In this document: positions 7,791 to 15,708 of the stretch, in pieces
How the letters are laid out: the number at the start of each line of letters is the position of its first letter
Numbering within the stretch: position 1 is the stretch's first letter
Assembly: GCA_001766655.1 (NCBI GenBank)
Contig: MJCC01000015.1
Span: 1 to 15,765 of the forward strand
DNA length: 15,765 bases
Direction: 5' to 3'
Source of the DNA: Phytomonas francai
Lineage: Eukaryota; Euglenozoa; Kinetoplastea; Trypanosomatida; Trypanosomatidae
The notes under the pieces: model-generated
What the model saw: the letters and a program-made list of their open reading frames with translations, nothing else
The model's database searches: none
Told to the model about the DNA's origin: nothing
Position numbers and translations under genes: made by a program

Positions 7791-8244
7791 CCAGAGCACT
7801 TTGATATTAGTCTAAGACTTTCACCTTGCTTGAGATTATTAGGTGAGGACAATCAAAAGAAGATGATCCAAAAACTTTGCTTGCGGCTATTAGACTTTAA
7901 CTAATCGTTGAACTATTTTGTTTTCGTTGCTGCCCTTGTCATACTCACACACATTGACCCTCTCAATACCCCTCTTGAACGATAAAAAAGAGGGCCTCAT
8001 TCCAATCGATTAAGGGTTTAGGAGGAGAAGCTATGCAATAAAATAAAAAGTATAAACCTAATTGCTATGATGTAAAGGAGATGAATGCATACAGTTTTGG
8101 GATTCTTTGCAATTACACTTATTGAAACCTGAAGCCTTAATTATAACCTTATTCACTGTCCTATAACAAATCCTACTCTGGATTTGAGTCTGAAGAGCAT
8201 CCAAATATAAAGTATCCACTTTCTCCTGTGGACCAATTTACATT

Positions 8245-8259
8245 CTAAAAAAAAAAAAA
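8245..8259 (-). promoter_or_regulatory. T13 tract followed by AG, orphan trans-splice acceptor candidate
   Basis: The minus strand reads thirteen T directly followed by AG (8246-8245) and then AATGTAA, a start-stop pair. The next recognised gene start (7723) is over 500 nt downstream and has its own good acceptor, so this site has no evident client gene. Confidence 0.4.
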
Positions 8260-8272
8260 TGGGATAATGAAT

Positions 8273-8553
8273 TCAAAGAATGGGCCTTATCGCACTGATA
8301 TCCATCGCAAGACTTCGTTTAGATAATCTGGAAAGAACACTTAGGCTACCAGCACCACACTCTAAAGTGTTAACATCCCAGATGTTGTCTGACATTTTTA
8401 ATATTCAGATAAATCGCGTGAGTTTGGGCTCCGCTGGATCCACTTTGCGGGAATAAAATGAGTATTCCTAGTCGAATGATATGCAATGTATAAAAATGCT
8501 GTCCAAATACCGTTTTTTACCTTGATTATCGGGATCAAGGGAAAAAATGGCAT
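8273..8553 (-). pseudogene. Possible decayed methyltransferase-like coding remnant
   Basis: Two abutting short frames are seen. The first, ATG 8553 to TAA 8400-8398, encodes 51 residues including NGIWTAFLYIAYHSTRN and HFIPAKWIQR. The second, ATG 8395 to TGA 8275-8273, encodes 40 residues including LECGAGSLSVL and LAMDIS. The latter resembles class I S-adenosylmethionine methyltransferase motif I (LExGxG, with an acidic residue 18 positions on in AMDIS, as in typical members). The remaining fold is not recognisable and frames change at the junction, so if this is a gene it is broken. A chance match in AT-rich DNA is a real alternative. Confidence 0.27.
8520..8540. repeat. Small inverted repeat in spacer
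   Basis: CCTTGAT (8520-8526) and ATCAAGG (8534-8540) form a 7-bp perfect stem with a 7-nt loop. It lies inside the possible decayed reading frame; significance is unclear. Confidence 0.4.
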
Positions 8554-8814
8554 AGTGGTTCCTACAGTGAGCTTAGCTATGTCCCCAAGATTGTTTCATG
8601 ATGCATGACTATGTATCCTATTAATACAACAGAATCTTGTTATAGAAAAGAAGCAACTGCTTGTCCAACTAAATTGCATAGCATGTTCAATCATAAAATT
8701 CCAGTTTAGAGTATGGCACCCTACTTTCAGATAACCGAACTGTTTAAAGTGAATTCATTGTTTGAAGATCGATGGGAAAAAATAAACATATAAGCAAAAA
8801 TAATAATCGTGAAA

Positions 8815-8835
8815 AATAATAATAATAATAATAAT
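8815..8835. repeat. (AAT)7 microsatellite
   Basis: Seven consecutive AAT triplets. On the minus strand it yields a spurious poly-tyrosine reading frame. Confidence 0.9.
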
Positions 8836-9147
8836 ACCTGGTGAATATTATCAAGAATTTTTCCCCCCGATGTCGCTTTCTTCCAAGCTCATATGCAAAG
8901 TTGGAAGTAAAATTTAATCCCAACACACGTTCCTAAAAACTAAACGCACCCCAAATCGTTTCGCGAAATTACACATATATTGAGAGTTAAGGAGAGAGAT
9001 TATAGCAACAAATGCAAAAAAAACTGTTTAATCGATTTGAAAACGATATAACAGACAAGAAAAGAAAAAAAAGCATGCAGCATGTAAGCTTTCTCAATGA
9101 AAGGCAATTTTGTCGAAACCAAAAGCGAGCAGGCAGTGAAACTCGCT

Positions 9148-9786
9148 TTAAATGCGCGAACACCAATCCGACAGCCAATGCCAAAGCCTAAATCCACTCA
9201 CCTGCTGTCCTAGAGGCCTCTCCTCGGCCGCAGTCCCTTCGTGAGACAGAAAAGTGGCGTAGACATCGGCCTCCTTGTATGTACCACTATTGTCAACGCC
9301 CTCGCCCATATCGACGCCGGCGTAAACGTTCTCCTGAGCTTCTAATAGTGGACCTTCCTTGGGTGGGAAAACGCCGCGAAAGCGTCTTCGGCGTCGCGTA
9401 TCGCGGGCCTCCATCAGGCGGCCTTCGTCTCGATCGAGCCGCCGCTGGCATACAGGGCAGACCGCCGACCGCTGGCGCCAAGACTCCAGGCACTGCAAAT
9501 GAAAGCCATGCTCGCAGTGCACAATAATGGCAGGATTGTGTATAGTAAAGTGCTCCAAACATATGGGGCATACTGAAAAGTTATACTCGCCCACAAGAAA
9601 AGTTTCAACCTCATTAACATCGATGTCACTCTCTTCGTCACTCGTACCGGAGAAAAGAGTTTCCTGGCTACAGTGCTCGTAGCCTTGTTTCTGATGCGTA
9701 ATAGAAGGTGAATATGTGGAATGTTTGCTTTCAGAACTTTTATTTTCCCCTTTTAATTGGTCCTGATGCAAATTAGAATGTAACAT
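9148..9786 (-). CDS. RING-H2 finger protein, probable E3 ubiquitin ligase
   Basis: The 212-residue protein has one C3H2C3 RING-H2 domain at residues 73 to about 118, with spacing C-x2-C-x14-C-x1-H-x2-H-x2-C-x10-C-x2-C (CPIC...CEHGFHLQC...CPVC). All eight zinc ligands are present, and the hydrophobic Ile after the first Cys and the Trp (ESW) used for E2 contact are there. An E3 ubiquitin ligase role is therefore inferred. The N-terminus is Ser/Gln/His-rich and acidic just before the RING (SDEESDIDVNE). After the RING is a basic stretch (RDTRRRRRFRG). No membrane segment is present, and the substrate is unknown. The ATG at 9786 has a strong acceptor immediately upstream. Confidence 0.83.
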   Translation of the reverse strand: MLHSNLHQDQLKGENKSSESKHSTYSPSITHQKQGYEHCSQETLFSGTSDEESDIDVNEVETFLVGEYNFSVCPICLEHFTIHNPAIIVHCEHGFHLQCLESWRQRSAVCPVCQRRLDRDEGRLMEARDTRRRRRFRGVFPPKEGPLLEAQENVYAGVDMGEGVDNSGTYKEADVYATFLSHEGTAAEERPLGQQVSGFRLWHWLSDWCSRI

Positions 9787-9792
9787 TTCGGT

Positions 9793-9829
9793 CTTGGAAA
9801 GATGCGTGCCCGTAAAAAAGAAAAAAAGC
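9793..9829 (-). promoter_or_regulatory. Trans-splice acceptor of the RING-H2 gene
   Basis: The minus strand has a long pyrimidine run (GCTTTTTTTCTTTTTTACGG) and then CATCTTTCCAAG, with AG at 9794-9793, six bases before the ATG at 9786. Confidence 0.6.
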
Positions 9830-10263
9830 TGTATAGATATATAGAGTCAAAAAGTAAACCAATATTTTTAGTAGGTAGCCTATAATATTCAATGCGAATA
9901 CTTTCCTAATATACTTTGCACAGACCCGAAACTTTTAACTAAGAGCAATATGGAATATCTAATGTCGCACAAGAAAGGAACTAGACTATTAAACCTAAAG
10001 CCCCTGAGAATAGTAAAGAAAAAAGTAAGTTTTCTACGCTGCTACCATTCTGAGAAATATGAACAAAGCATCGTACCGGTTCAATGCTACTTTTCTATTT
10101 GACAGATGCACAATCTTAATGACAGATATCACTTGGCATCATCGATGGAAAGCTTACGCTCAACGTTATTGAAATATAGCAATATGTTAGCCTTCTAATG
10201 ACTACTATTGGAAAAATTACCGCGCTGAAAGACATATCATGCCTCTTTTTCTGCATTAAAAGA
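9830..10263. other. AT-rich spacer between the UHM-like and RING genes
   Basis: No gene or RNA is recognised. It should contain the 3' UTR of the upstream UHM-like gene. Confidence 0.5.
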
Positions 10264-10953
10264 TTAGTGAAAACAACAGACGACAGCGCGCCCATCAAAT
10301 TTGGCTCCGTGAAGATTCGCAACTGCTAATGCCGCCTTCTCCTTGGATTCCAGGGTGCATACAACTGCTATACGATCATCAAATTCTTTCTCCGCCGGCT
10401 CTCGTTTCCCCTCCTCCTCTATAGCTGCCTTTTTCTTCGAGGTATCGTCGACTTTCGAAAAGGTATCGTTATCAATTAAAACTTGCAGATCCTTAACAAC
10501 GCCCTTGCAAGCGATCTCCACCTGCTTTAAAATACTCTTAACTAGCTCGCGCTTATCAAGCTCAGATAAAGAAGAAAACGAATTCAGGCTACAAATATTT
10601 GTAATCAAAATTTGTGTCGATGGCCTCCCAGCAGGCCCATCCCTGGCAAGAAGACGCTTTTTTTTTTTGTATAAAGCTTTTTCCGCCTTTCGGTGTTCCC
10701 AGCGACGTTCAATATCTTTTTCTATGAATGTCACGATGTCACTGACTTGCATTCGTTGCAAAGCTGCTTCTTTGAGAACGCGATTGAACCAAAAGCCAGC
10801 AACCTTATCCCACTGTTTCCTAAAGAAATCGCTGTTGGGAAGGTTATGAATGTGCGTCGGCATGGAGAGGTCCTTCTTTGAGAACTGCAGTCGTCGTCCT
10901 GCGCTGCTCCACACTACAAGCGCACTACTAGGACTTGTGGCATTGTCTGACAT
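10264..10953 (-). CDS. Atypical RRM (UHM-like) protein, possible splicing or RNA-processing factor
   Basis: The 229-residue protein has a basic helical first half (FFRKQWDKVAGFWFNRVL, then IERRWEHRKAEKALYKKKK). From about residue 113 to the end is a divergent RRM: strand ILITNI, helix ELVKSILKQVEIACKG, strand VVKDLQVLI, a long charged insertion of about 30 residues, strand DRIAVVCTL, helix KEKAALAVANLHG and final strand GRAVVCCFH, ending exactly at the last strand. The end resembles the U2AF-homology motif of SPF45/RBM17 (GRVVKACFY type). The position of the UHM Arg-x-Phe loop reads AKF, so the arginine that normally grips the ligand is absent. A protein-binding RRM in RNA processing is inferred. 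The frame extends to 10983, but that codon is TTG; the ATG at 10953 is the start. A ten-T run (plus strand) encodes the lysine stretch. Confidence 0.62.
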   Translation of the reverse strand: MSDNATSPSSALVVWSSAGRRLQFSKKDLSMPTHIHNLPNSDFFRKQWDKVAGFWFNRVLKEAALQRMQVSDIVTFIEKDIERRWEHRKAEKALYKKKKRLLARDGPAGRPSTQILITNICSLNSFSSLSELDKRELVKSILKQVEIACKGVVKDLQVLIDNDTFSKVDDTSKKKAAIEEEGKREPAEKEFDDRIAVVCTLESKEKAALAVANLHGAKFDGRAVVCCFH

Positions 10954-11233
10954 CCAAAATACCTTTTTGTAGAAATAATGCAACTATTAATAGCTTTCTA
11001 AACTTACCCTTTAGACGAATTTTTAAAGTCAGATTTAAAGTTGGCACAAATCGGAACCATTTACTCCAGAACTATCGATTAGTATACGAAGCAATTGTTC
11101 ATACAAACAGATTTAAGCGCTCATCTAGACTTTTTAGTCAAGTAAAAATAAGTGATGCAAAAATCTGATTGGTGTATTCATGAATATTTATCTATTTTTT
11201 TTATTGGAAATTAACTACAGAGATTTCTTTCCC
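10954..11233. other. Spacer between kinase and UHM-like genes
   Basis: No gene is seen. A candidate trans-splice acceptor for the UHM-like gene is TTATTTCTACAAAAAG on the minus strand, about 10 nt before its ATG. Confidence 0.4.
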
Positions 11234-12970
11234 TTAATCTTTTCTTGGCTTTGATAAAAGTAAATTCCGTTTTACAGTAGTACGTAGGCAGCTACTCTTT
11301 GTTATATAGGGCAACTGGTCTGGTTTTGTCTCGGCCTTTAGATCGTTTTTTTTCTTTAGTGTGTGCTGTTCTCGAGAACCAGACTCACTGCTATGGATCG
11401 GGTTGCGAATGGGAAGCCGCGGAATTGTCGAATTTTTAGTGCTGGCCTTGGGAAAGTATGACCCTACTTTCCCCGCACTCGATGTACATGTTGTTGAAGC
11501 ATTTGAATTTACAGATATAATAGATGTATTCTTCTCTTTCAAAAGTCTATTCAATTGCTTTACGACATCCATTGCAATTGGCGTACCAAGGACTTCTATG
11601 CGACGTAACTTCGACAAGGGATTGCGTGCAATTCGTAACAAAACACGCCCAGCTACAGCAGGAATTGGATTGTAGGACAAGTTAATAACTTCAACACTTG
11701 GATGATGTGCGACCGTGAGCATAATGTCTTGCACAAGACTAAGACTATTAATATTGTTGTGGCACAGATTGAGCTCTTCTATGGACTCGCACGCAGCAAC
11801 CATAGGTAACAACTCTGTAATTGCCATAGGACACTGCGCAAACATGTGACTACAGTAGAGAACTGATTTTCCACTCCACTTTGGTTCAAAGCGTTCACTT
11901 ACAAAGTAGTGCAAGTCTCGAAGCACACTTAAATGGCCGTAGCCAAGTTTTTCGAGTCGACGGCACCGTTGCCAATACACTAATCGATGAGCGGCTAAGA
12001 TTGCAACTACTGCTGATCTAAACCGGCCTACAAGTTTGATTCTACCTGCTGAGTATGCGCCAAACTCACCTGATGATAAACAAGGTGCAAAATAAACAAA
12101 GTCTTTAAACGAATTCATTCGTGATTTGATCCACTGATGCTGCAATGACTCTCTGGCAGTCATACGCTTTACTGGTTCGAATTCGAGCAATCGGTTAATG
12201 AAATCGTACAACTTTGGAAACTCCTTAAGTTGATTATTGTGCTTAACACAAGAATGATTTTTACAGATCTCACGACGAAGGGTGCTAGAATTGTTTCCCT
12301 TAAAAGGGTACTCACCAGAAAAAAGCAGATATGTGAGGATGCCCAAGGCCCACATATCAACACTTTTACCATAATTGAGCTTCATAAGAATTTCGGGAGC
12401 CATAAAGGAAATAGTCCCGCAGTACGTTGTCAAACACTGTTCGCTTCCCGCTAAAACAGCGAAACCAAAATCTGATATCTTCACTGTGCTGCCATCTTCA
12501 GAAATAAGGCAGTTGGCTGGCTTCAAGTCCCGATGAACAATACCCTTACCGTGAATATATTCTAGTGCCAGCAAAAGCTGTGTTACAATATTCTTGGTGG
12601 AAGCCTCAGAAAGAGCACCTTTTTTCAGCATTTGATCGAGAGAACCACAGGCTAGATACTCCATTACAATCCAAAGGCTGGAGTCATCCTGGTAAGTTTT
12701 TTCTAGTTTCACTATATTTGGATGGTTTAGCATGCTCATGGACTCAACTTCGCTCATTAATTCCTGTAATCCTTTTGTTCCAACGTGAGTCTTGTCAACC
12801 TTTTTTATAGCATAAACTTTCTTGGTTTGGTTGTGCTGAGCTTTCCAAACAGTGCCATAAGACCCCCTACCTAAGCGGTCTAGCAATGAATAGCTGCTTT
12901 CAATAGGTGTGTTATCGGAAATGTTCCTAGTTTGCATCGAAAGTGTCTCCTGCAATGCATTAGAGTCCAT
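11234..12970 (-). CDS. CAMK-like serine/threonine protein kinase with C-terminal leucine-rich repeats
   Basis: The 578-residue protein carries an N-terminal kinase domain (about residues 27-277) with all catalytic elements: GRGSYG glycine loop (34-39), AIKK lysine (Lys56), SEVES helix-C Glu74, HRDLKPANC (146-154), DFG (167-169), MAPE (190-193) and DMWALG. It should be active. The activation loop has TTYCGT. The short catalytic loop and overall pattern are closest to the CAMK/CAMK-like group. C-terminal to it, at about 375-480, is a leucine-rich region of the ribonuclease-inhibitor kind (SIEELNLCHNNI, then VEVINLSYNPI, then LRRIEVLGTPI), likely for partner binding. The tail is basic and Ser/Thr-rich. 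The ATG at 12970 is used. No AG separates the nearest T-tract from that ATG, while a CAG falls inside the first codons, so Met12 (ATG at 12937) could be the real start. Confidence 0.85.
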   Translation of the reverse strand: MDSNALQETLSMQTRNISDNTPIESSYSLLDRLGRGSYGTVWKAQHNQTKKVYAIKKVDKTHVGTKGLQELMSEVESMSMLNHPNIVKLEKTYQDDSSLWIVMEYLACGSLDQMLKKGALSEASTKNIVTQLLLALEYIHGKGIVHRDLKPANCLISEDGSTVKISDFGFAVLAGSEQCLTTYCGTISFMAPEILMKLNYGKSVDMWALGILTYLLFSGEYPFKGNNSSTLRREICKNHSCVKHNNQLKEFPKLYDFINRLLEFEPVKRMTARESLQHQWIKSRMNSFKDFVYFAPCLSSGEFGAYSAGRIKLVGRFRSAVVAILAAHRLVYWQRCRRLEKLGYGHLSVLRDLHYFVSERFEPKWSGKSVLYCSHMFAQCPMAITELLPMVAACESIEELNLCHNNINSLSLVQDIMLTVAHHPSVEVINLSYNPIPAVAGRVLLRIARNPLSKLRRIEVLGTPIAMDVVKQLNRLLKEKNTSIISVNSNASTTCTSSAGKVGSYFPKASTKNSTIPRLPIRNPIHSSESGSREQHTLKKKNDLKAETKPDQLPYITKSSCLRTTVKRNLLLSKPRKD

Positions 12971-13090
12971 TTTGATTTGCAGTTAATTACAATAAAAAAT
13001 ATAAAAAATTCTTCGAGAATCACGAAAAATACTTAATATTTACAAAAAGCTTTATATATCTAAATATAGATATTTATTTATATATAAATA

Positions 13091-13091
13091 C

Positions 13092-13135
<44 letters not shown>
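13091..13135. repeat. (CATA)n-(TA)n microsatellite
   Basis: About three CATA units run into roughly sixteen AT/TA dinucleotides. It is preceded by further AT-rich near-palindromic sequence (ATATCTA-AATA-TAGATAT near 13063). Confidence 0.9.
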
Positions 13136-13138
<3 letters not shown>

Positions 13139-13202
13139 GAATAGGTTAGTAACAGTTGAGGCAATTATTTTATGCGCGCATAGTCTGCACCTTAGCCTGA
13201 AC

Positions 13203-13221
13203 TTTCTAATTTTATTAGAAA
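13203..13221. repeat. Perfect inverted repeat, 8-bp arms
   Basis: TTTCTAAT and ATTAGAAA flank a TTT loop. It lies in the ARL1-kinase spacer and its role is unknown. Confidence 0.6.
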
Positions 13222-13476
13222 ATGATTGTAGAAAAAGTGAAGGAAAATAATTTGGAGAGAAAATTTATGCCAACTACAGATAATAATATATGAATAATCT
13301 CATCTGGAAGCATCTTTAGACTCTTCGTAGGGAAATATCAAAAACTATTAGCATGCTTTTTTACTGCGATTTAGAATCATTAGAACCATAATAAAACATA
13401 AAAGGGCACAGCATAAATCCATTTCGATTCATATCCTTTGATCAACTGCAACGTTACTTCTTTTTTAAGTATAAAT

Positions 13477-13506
13477 ATATATAACACGACATGAAGTGTT
13501 ATATAT
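13477..13506 (-). repeat. Perfect 11-bp hairpin starting at the ARL1 stop codon
   Basis: ATATATAACAC (13477-13487) and GTGTTATATAT (13496-13506) are exact inverted copies around an 8-nt loop. On the ARL1 mRNA the stem begins with the last base of the TAA stop codon, so the structure is the first element of the 3' UTR. Confidence 0.75.
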
Positions 13507-14081
13507 TACACTCGTTCACCAGTTACAAGGCCCTTCTCACGTAATTTGTCCACCAACCAATCCATCCCCTCAACCAGTCCTTCTCCAGTTTTGGAGCTGC
13601 TTTTGATGACTGTCCAGGGTCTGTCTATAATAGAAGTAACACCCAGTTGCTGCATGATTTCAACCTCGGTGGATGCCTCAGGCAAATCTTGCTTGTTGGC
13701 AAATATTAATAATATACTCTTTCGCAGCTCATCCTCGTCAAGAAGTGAAAATAATTCATGCTTCGCCACACCCATCCGGTCTTTATCTGTACTATCAACA
13801 ACATATACAACGGCATCGGTGTCGTTAAAGTAACATCGCCAATAAGGTCGAATTCCAGTTTGACCACCTAAGTCCCAAACCTCAAATGAAATGTTCTTGT
13901 ATTGAAGTGTTTCCAAATTGAAACCTACTGTAGGGACCGTGGAAGTCACACTACCTAAGTGAAGCTTATATAAAATAGATGTTTTCCCAGCATTATCGAG
14001 GCCAAGTATTAACACTCGGATCTTTCGATTATCGGGTATAAGTCCGAATATTTGCTTTAAGGTGGTTAAAAAAGATCCCAT
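13506..14081 (-). CDS. ARL1: ADP-ribosylation factor-like GTPase ARL1
   Basis: ARL1 is a Golgi small GTPase that, in its GTP form, recruits GRIP-domain golgins. The 191-residue product has MGS at the N-terminus, giving the N-myristoylation glycine, then an amphipathic helix. P-loop GLDNAGKT is at 27-34, switch I PTVGF at 50-54, WDLGGQ at 69-74, IRPYWRCYF after it, and NKQD at 129-132. The G5 region reads SSSKTGEG instead of the usual SAK. The overall sequence, especially VWDLGGQTGIRPYWRCYF and ELRKSIL, is closest to ARL1 rather than to ARF. The open frame runs up to a TTG at 14093, but ATG at 14081 places glycine at position 2, so it is the start. A T9-AG acceptor lies at 14143-14142, about 60 nt upstream. 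Codon use is AT-rich, in sharp contrast with the neighbouring EF-1A. Confidence 0.9.
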   Translation of the reverse strand: MGSFLTTLKQIFGLIPDNRKIRVLILGLDNAGKTSILYKLHLGSVTSTVPTVGFNLETLQYKNISFEVWDLGGQTGIRPYWRCYFNDTDAVVYVVDSTDKDRMGVAKHELFSLLDEDELRKSILLIFANKQDLPEASTEVEIMQQLGVTSIIDRPWTVIKSSSKTGEGLVEGMDWLVDKLREKGLVTGERV

Positions 14082-14358
14082 TATAACCAACAAATAGGAA
14101 TATTAATGAAAATAAATAAGTCTTGGAAGCTTAAAAAAAACCTAAAAAAAAATATCTACTAAATAGAATATAAAATCGAGAAATATGAATGGGGGAAAAA
14201 AAAGAATAAACAAATTTAAAGAAAAGTGCAAAAGAATAAAAAAAATCAACAATTAGAATAAAAGCCAGAAAAATTAACGAAAAAAGAAATAGAAAATAAA
14301 AATAAAATCAAAAAAATCGCGATATTAAATGACTCTGAACCTCCCCGCTACCTCCGCC
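14082..14358 (-). promoter_or_regulatory. Pyrimidine-rich EF-1A/ARL1 intergenic region with ARL1 splice acceptor
   Basis: About three quarters of the minus-strand bases are T or C over more than 200 nt. It contains T9-AG (AG at 14143-14142) and T8-AAG. It would serve as both the EF-1A 3' UTR/polyadenylation zone and the ARL1 trans-splicing signal. Confidence 0.55.
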
Positions 14359-15708
14359 TTACTTCTTACCGGCCTTCACCGCGGCCTTCGTGACCTTGCC
14401 GGCGCTGCCGTCCTTCTTCGTCACAGCCTTGATGATGCCAACCGCGACCGTCTGACGCATGTCGCGCACGGCGAAGCGGCCGAGCGGCGGGTACTCGCTG
14501 AACATCTCCACGCACATCGGCTTCTGGGGCACCATCTTCACAAGCGCGGCGTCACCGGACTTGATGGACTTGGGGTTCTTCTCCAGCTCCTTGCCAGAGC
14601 GGCGGTCAATCTTGGACTCGATCTCGGCGAACCGGCACGCGATGTGGCACGTGTGGCAGTCCAGAACGGGCGCGTACCCGTTGCTGATCTGGCCAGGGTG
14701 GTTCAGGATGATCACCTGCGCCGTGAAGTCCGCGGCCTCCTTCGGCGGGTCCTGCTTCGTGTTGCCGCAGACATTCCCGCGGCGGATGTCCTTCACCGAC
14801 ACGTTCTTCACGTTGAACCCAACGTTGTCGCCGGGCACGGCCTCCGCAAGCGTCTCGTGGTGCATTTCGATCGACTTCACCTCGGTGGTCACGTTCGCCG
14901 GCGCAAAGGTCACGACGTCGCCGGGCTTCATCACACCCGTCTCCACGCGGCCCACGGGAACCGTCCCGATACCACCGATCTTGTACACGTCCTGCAGCGG
15001 CAGACGCAGCGGCTTGTCCACCAGGCGCACCGGTTGGTCCAGCATGTCCAGCGCATCCAGCAGCGTCGGGCCCTTGTACCACGGCATCTTCTCGGACTTC
15101 TCGATCATGTTGCAGCCGCTCCACCCGGAGATCGGGATGAACTGCACCTTGTCCAAGTTGTAGCCCACCTTCTTCAGGTACGTGCCAACCTCCTTCACGA
15201 TCTCGTTGTAGCGGTCCTGGCTGTACTGCACCGTCGCCTCGTCCATCTTGTTGCAGCACACAACCATCTGCTTCACGCCCAGCGTGAAGGCGAGCAGCGC
15301 ATGCTCGCGGGTCTGCCCGTTCTTCGAGATGCCGGCCTCGAACCCACCCTGCGTCGAGTCAACCATCAGGATCGCGGCGTCCGCCTGGGAGGTGCCGGTG
15401 ATCATGTTCTTGATGAAGTCGCGGTGCCCGGGCGCGTCGATGATCGTGAACACAGACTTCGGCGACTCGAACTTCCACAGCGCAATGTCGATCGTGATAC
15501 CGCGCTCGCGCTCGGCCTTCAGCCTGTCCAGCACCCACGCGTACTTGAACGAAGCCTTGCCCATCTGCGCGGCCTCCTTCTCGAACTTCTCGATCGTGCG
15601 CTTGTCGATGCCGCCGCACTTGTAGATCAGGTGCCCAGTGGCGGTCGATTTCCCGGCGTCGACGTGGCCCACGACGACCAGGTTCATGTGTACCTTGTCC
15701 TTACCCAT
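14359..15708 (-). CDS. EEF1A: Translation elongation factor 1-alpha (eEF1A)
   Basis: eEF1A is the cytosolic GTPase that delivers aminoacyl-tRNA to the ribosomal A site. The 449-residue product is full length. It shows GHVDAGKST (14-22), [15 protein letters not shown] and NKMD (about 153-156), then the two beta-barrel domains with [11 protein letters not shown] and the EF-1A ending ([12 protein letters not shown]). The match to trypanosomatid EF-1A is near-complete and identifies the lineage. It is strongly GC-rich at third positions, unlike its neighbours, consistent with codon selection for very high expression. EF-1A is usually in tandem copies in trypanosomatids; only this copy is in the window. 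The ATG at 15708 is nine bases after a CAG acceptor. Confidence 0.98.
   Translation of the reverse strand: MGKDKVHMNLVVVGHVDAGKSTATGHLIYKCGGIDKRTIEKFEKEAAQMGKASFKYAWVLDRLKAERERGITIDIALWKFESPKSVFTIIDAPGHRDFIKNMITGTSQADAAILMVDSTQGGFEAGISKNGQTREHALLAFTLGVKQMVVCCNKMDEATVQYSQDRYNEIVKEVGTYLKKVGYNLDKVQFIPISGWSGCNMIEKSEKMPWYKGPTLLDALDMLDQPVRLVDKPLRLPLQDVYKIGGIGTVPVGRVETGVMKPGDVVTFAPANVTTEVKSIEMHHETLAEAVPGDNVGFNVKNVSVKDIRRGNVCGNTKQDPPKEAADFTAQVIILNHPGQISNGYAPVLDCHTCHIACRFAEIESKIDRRSGKELEKNPKSIKSGDAALVKMVPQKPMCVEMFSEYPPLGRFAVRDMRQTVAVGIIKAVTKKDGSAGKVTKAAVKAGKK

Larger units (their letters stand above)
7853..9147. other. 1.3 kb AT-rich spacer between the RING and TMEM8-like genes
   Basis: No intact gene is visible. 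On the minus strand it holds several adjacent open stretches in different frames (about 8757-8601, 8553-8398, 8395-8273 and 8235-8060), separated by single stops. One carries a methyltransferase-like motif. It also has a T13-AG acceptor signal, an (AAT)7 microsatellite and a small hairpin. The RING 3' UTR and the TMEM8-like 5' region must lie here. Decay of a former gene is possible. Confidence 0.5.
12971..13505. other. AT-rich spacer with microsatellites between ARL1 and the kinase
   Basis: Contains the ARL1 3' UTR, a CATA/TA microsatellite, two hairpins and the kinase leader. No gene is supported. Confidence 0.6.

Noticed and set aside
7724..7852. N-terminal extension of the TMEM8-like protein
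   Set aside because: The frame opens with TTG, has no ATG, and contains a pyrimidine tract with AG.
8744..8926. Poly-tyrosine reading frame on the minus strand
   Set aside because: It is produced by the (AAT)7 microsatellite.
9000..9197. Minus-strand frame with a hydrophobic end (HAFFSFLVCYIVF) overlapping the RING gene 3' end
   Set aside because: It has no homology I recognise and overlaps the RING C-terminus in another frame; it is probably 3' UTR.
9193..9205. CAG-GTGAGT on the minus strand inside the RING gene, a consensus 5' splice site
   Set aside because: Cis-introns are extremely rare in trypanosomatids, the frame runs on to a normal stop, and no matching acceptor restoring a conserved domain was seen.
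14459..15625. Long frames antisense to EF-1A and in its other minus frames
   Set aside because: They are shadows caused by high third-position GC in EF-1A.
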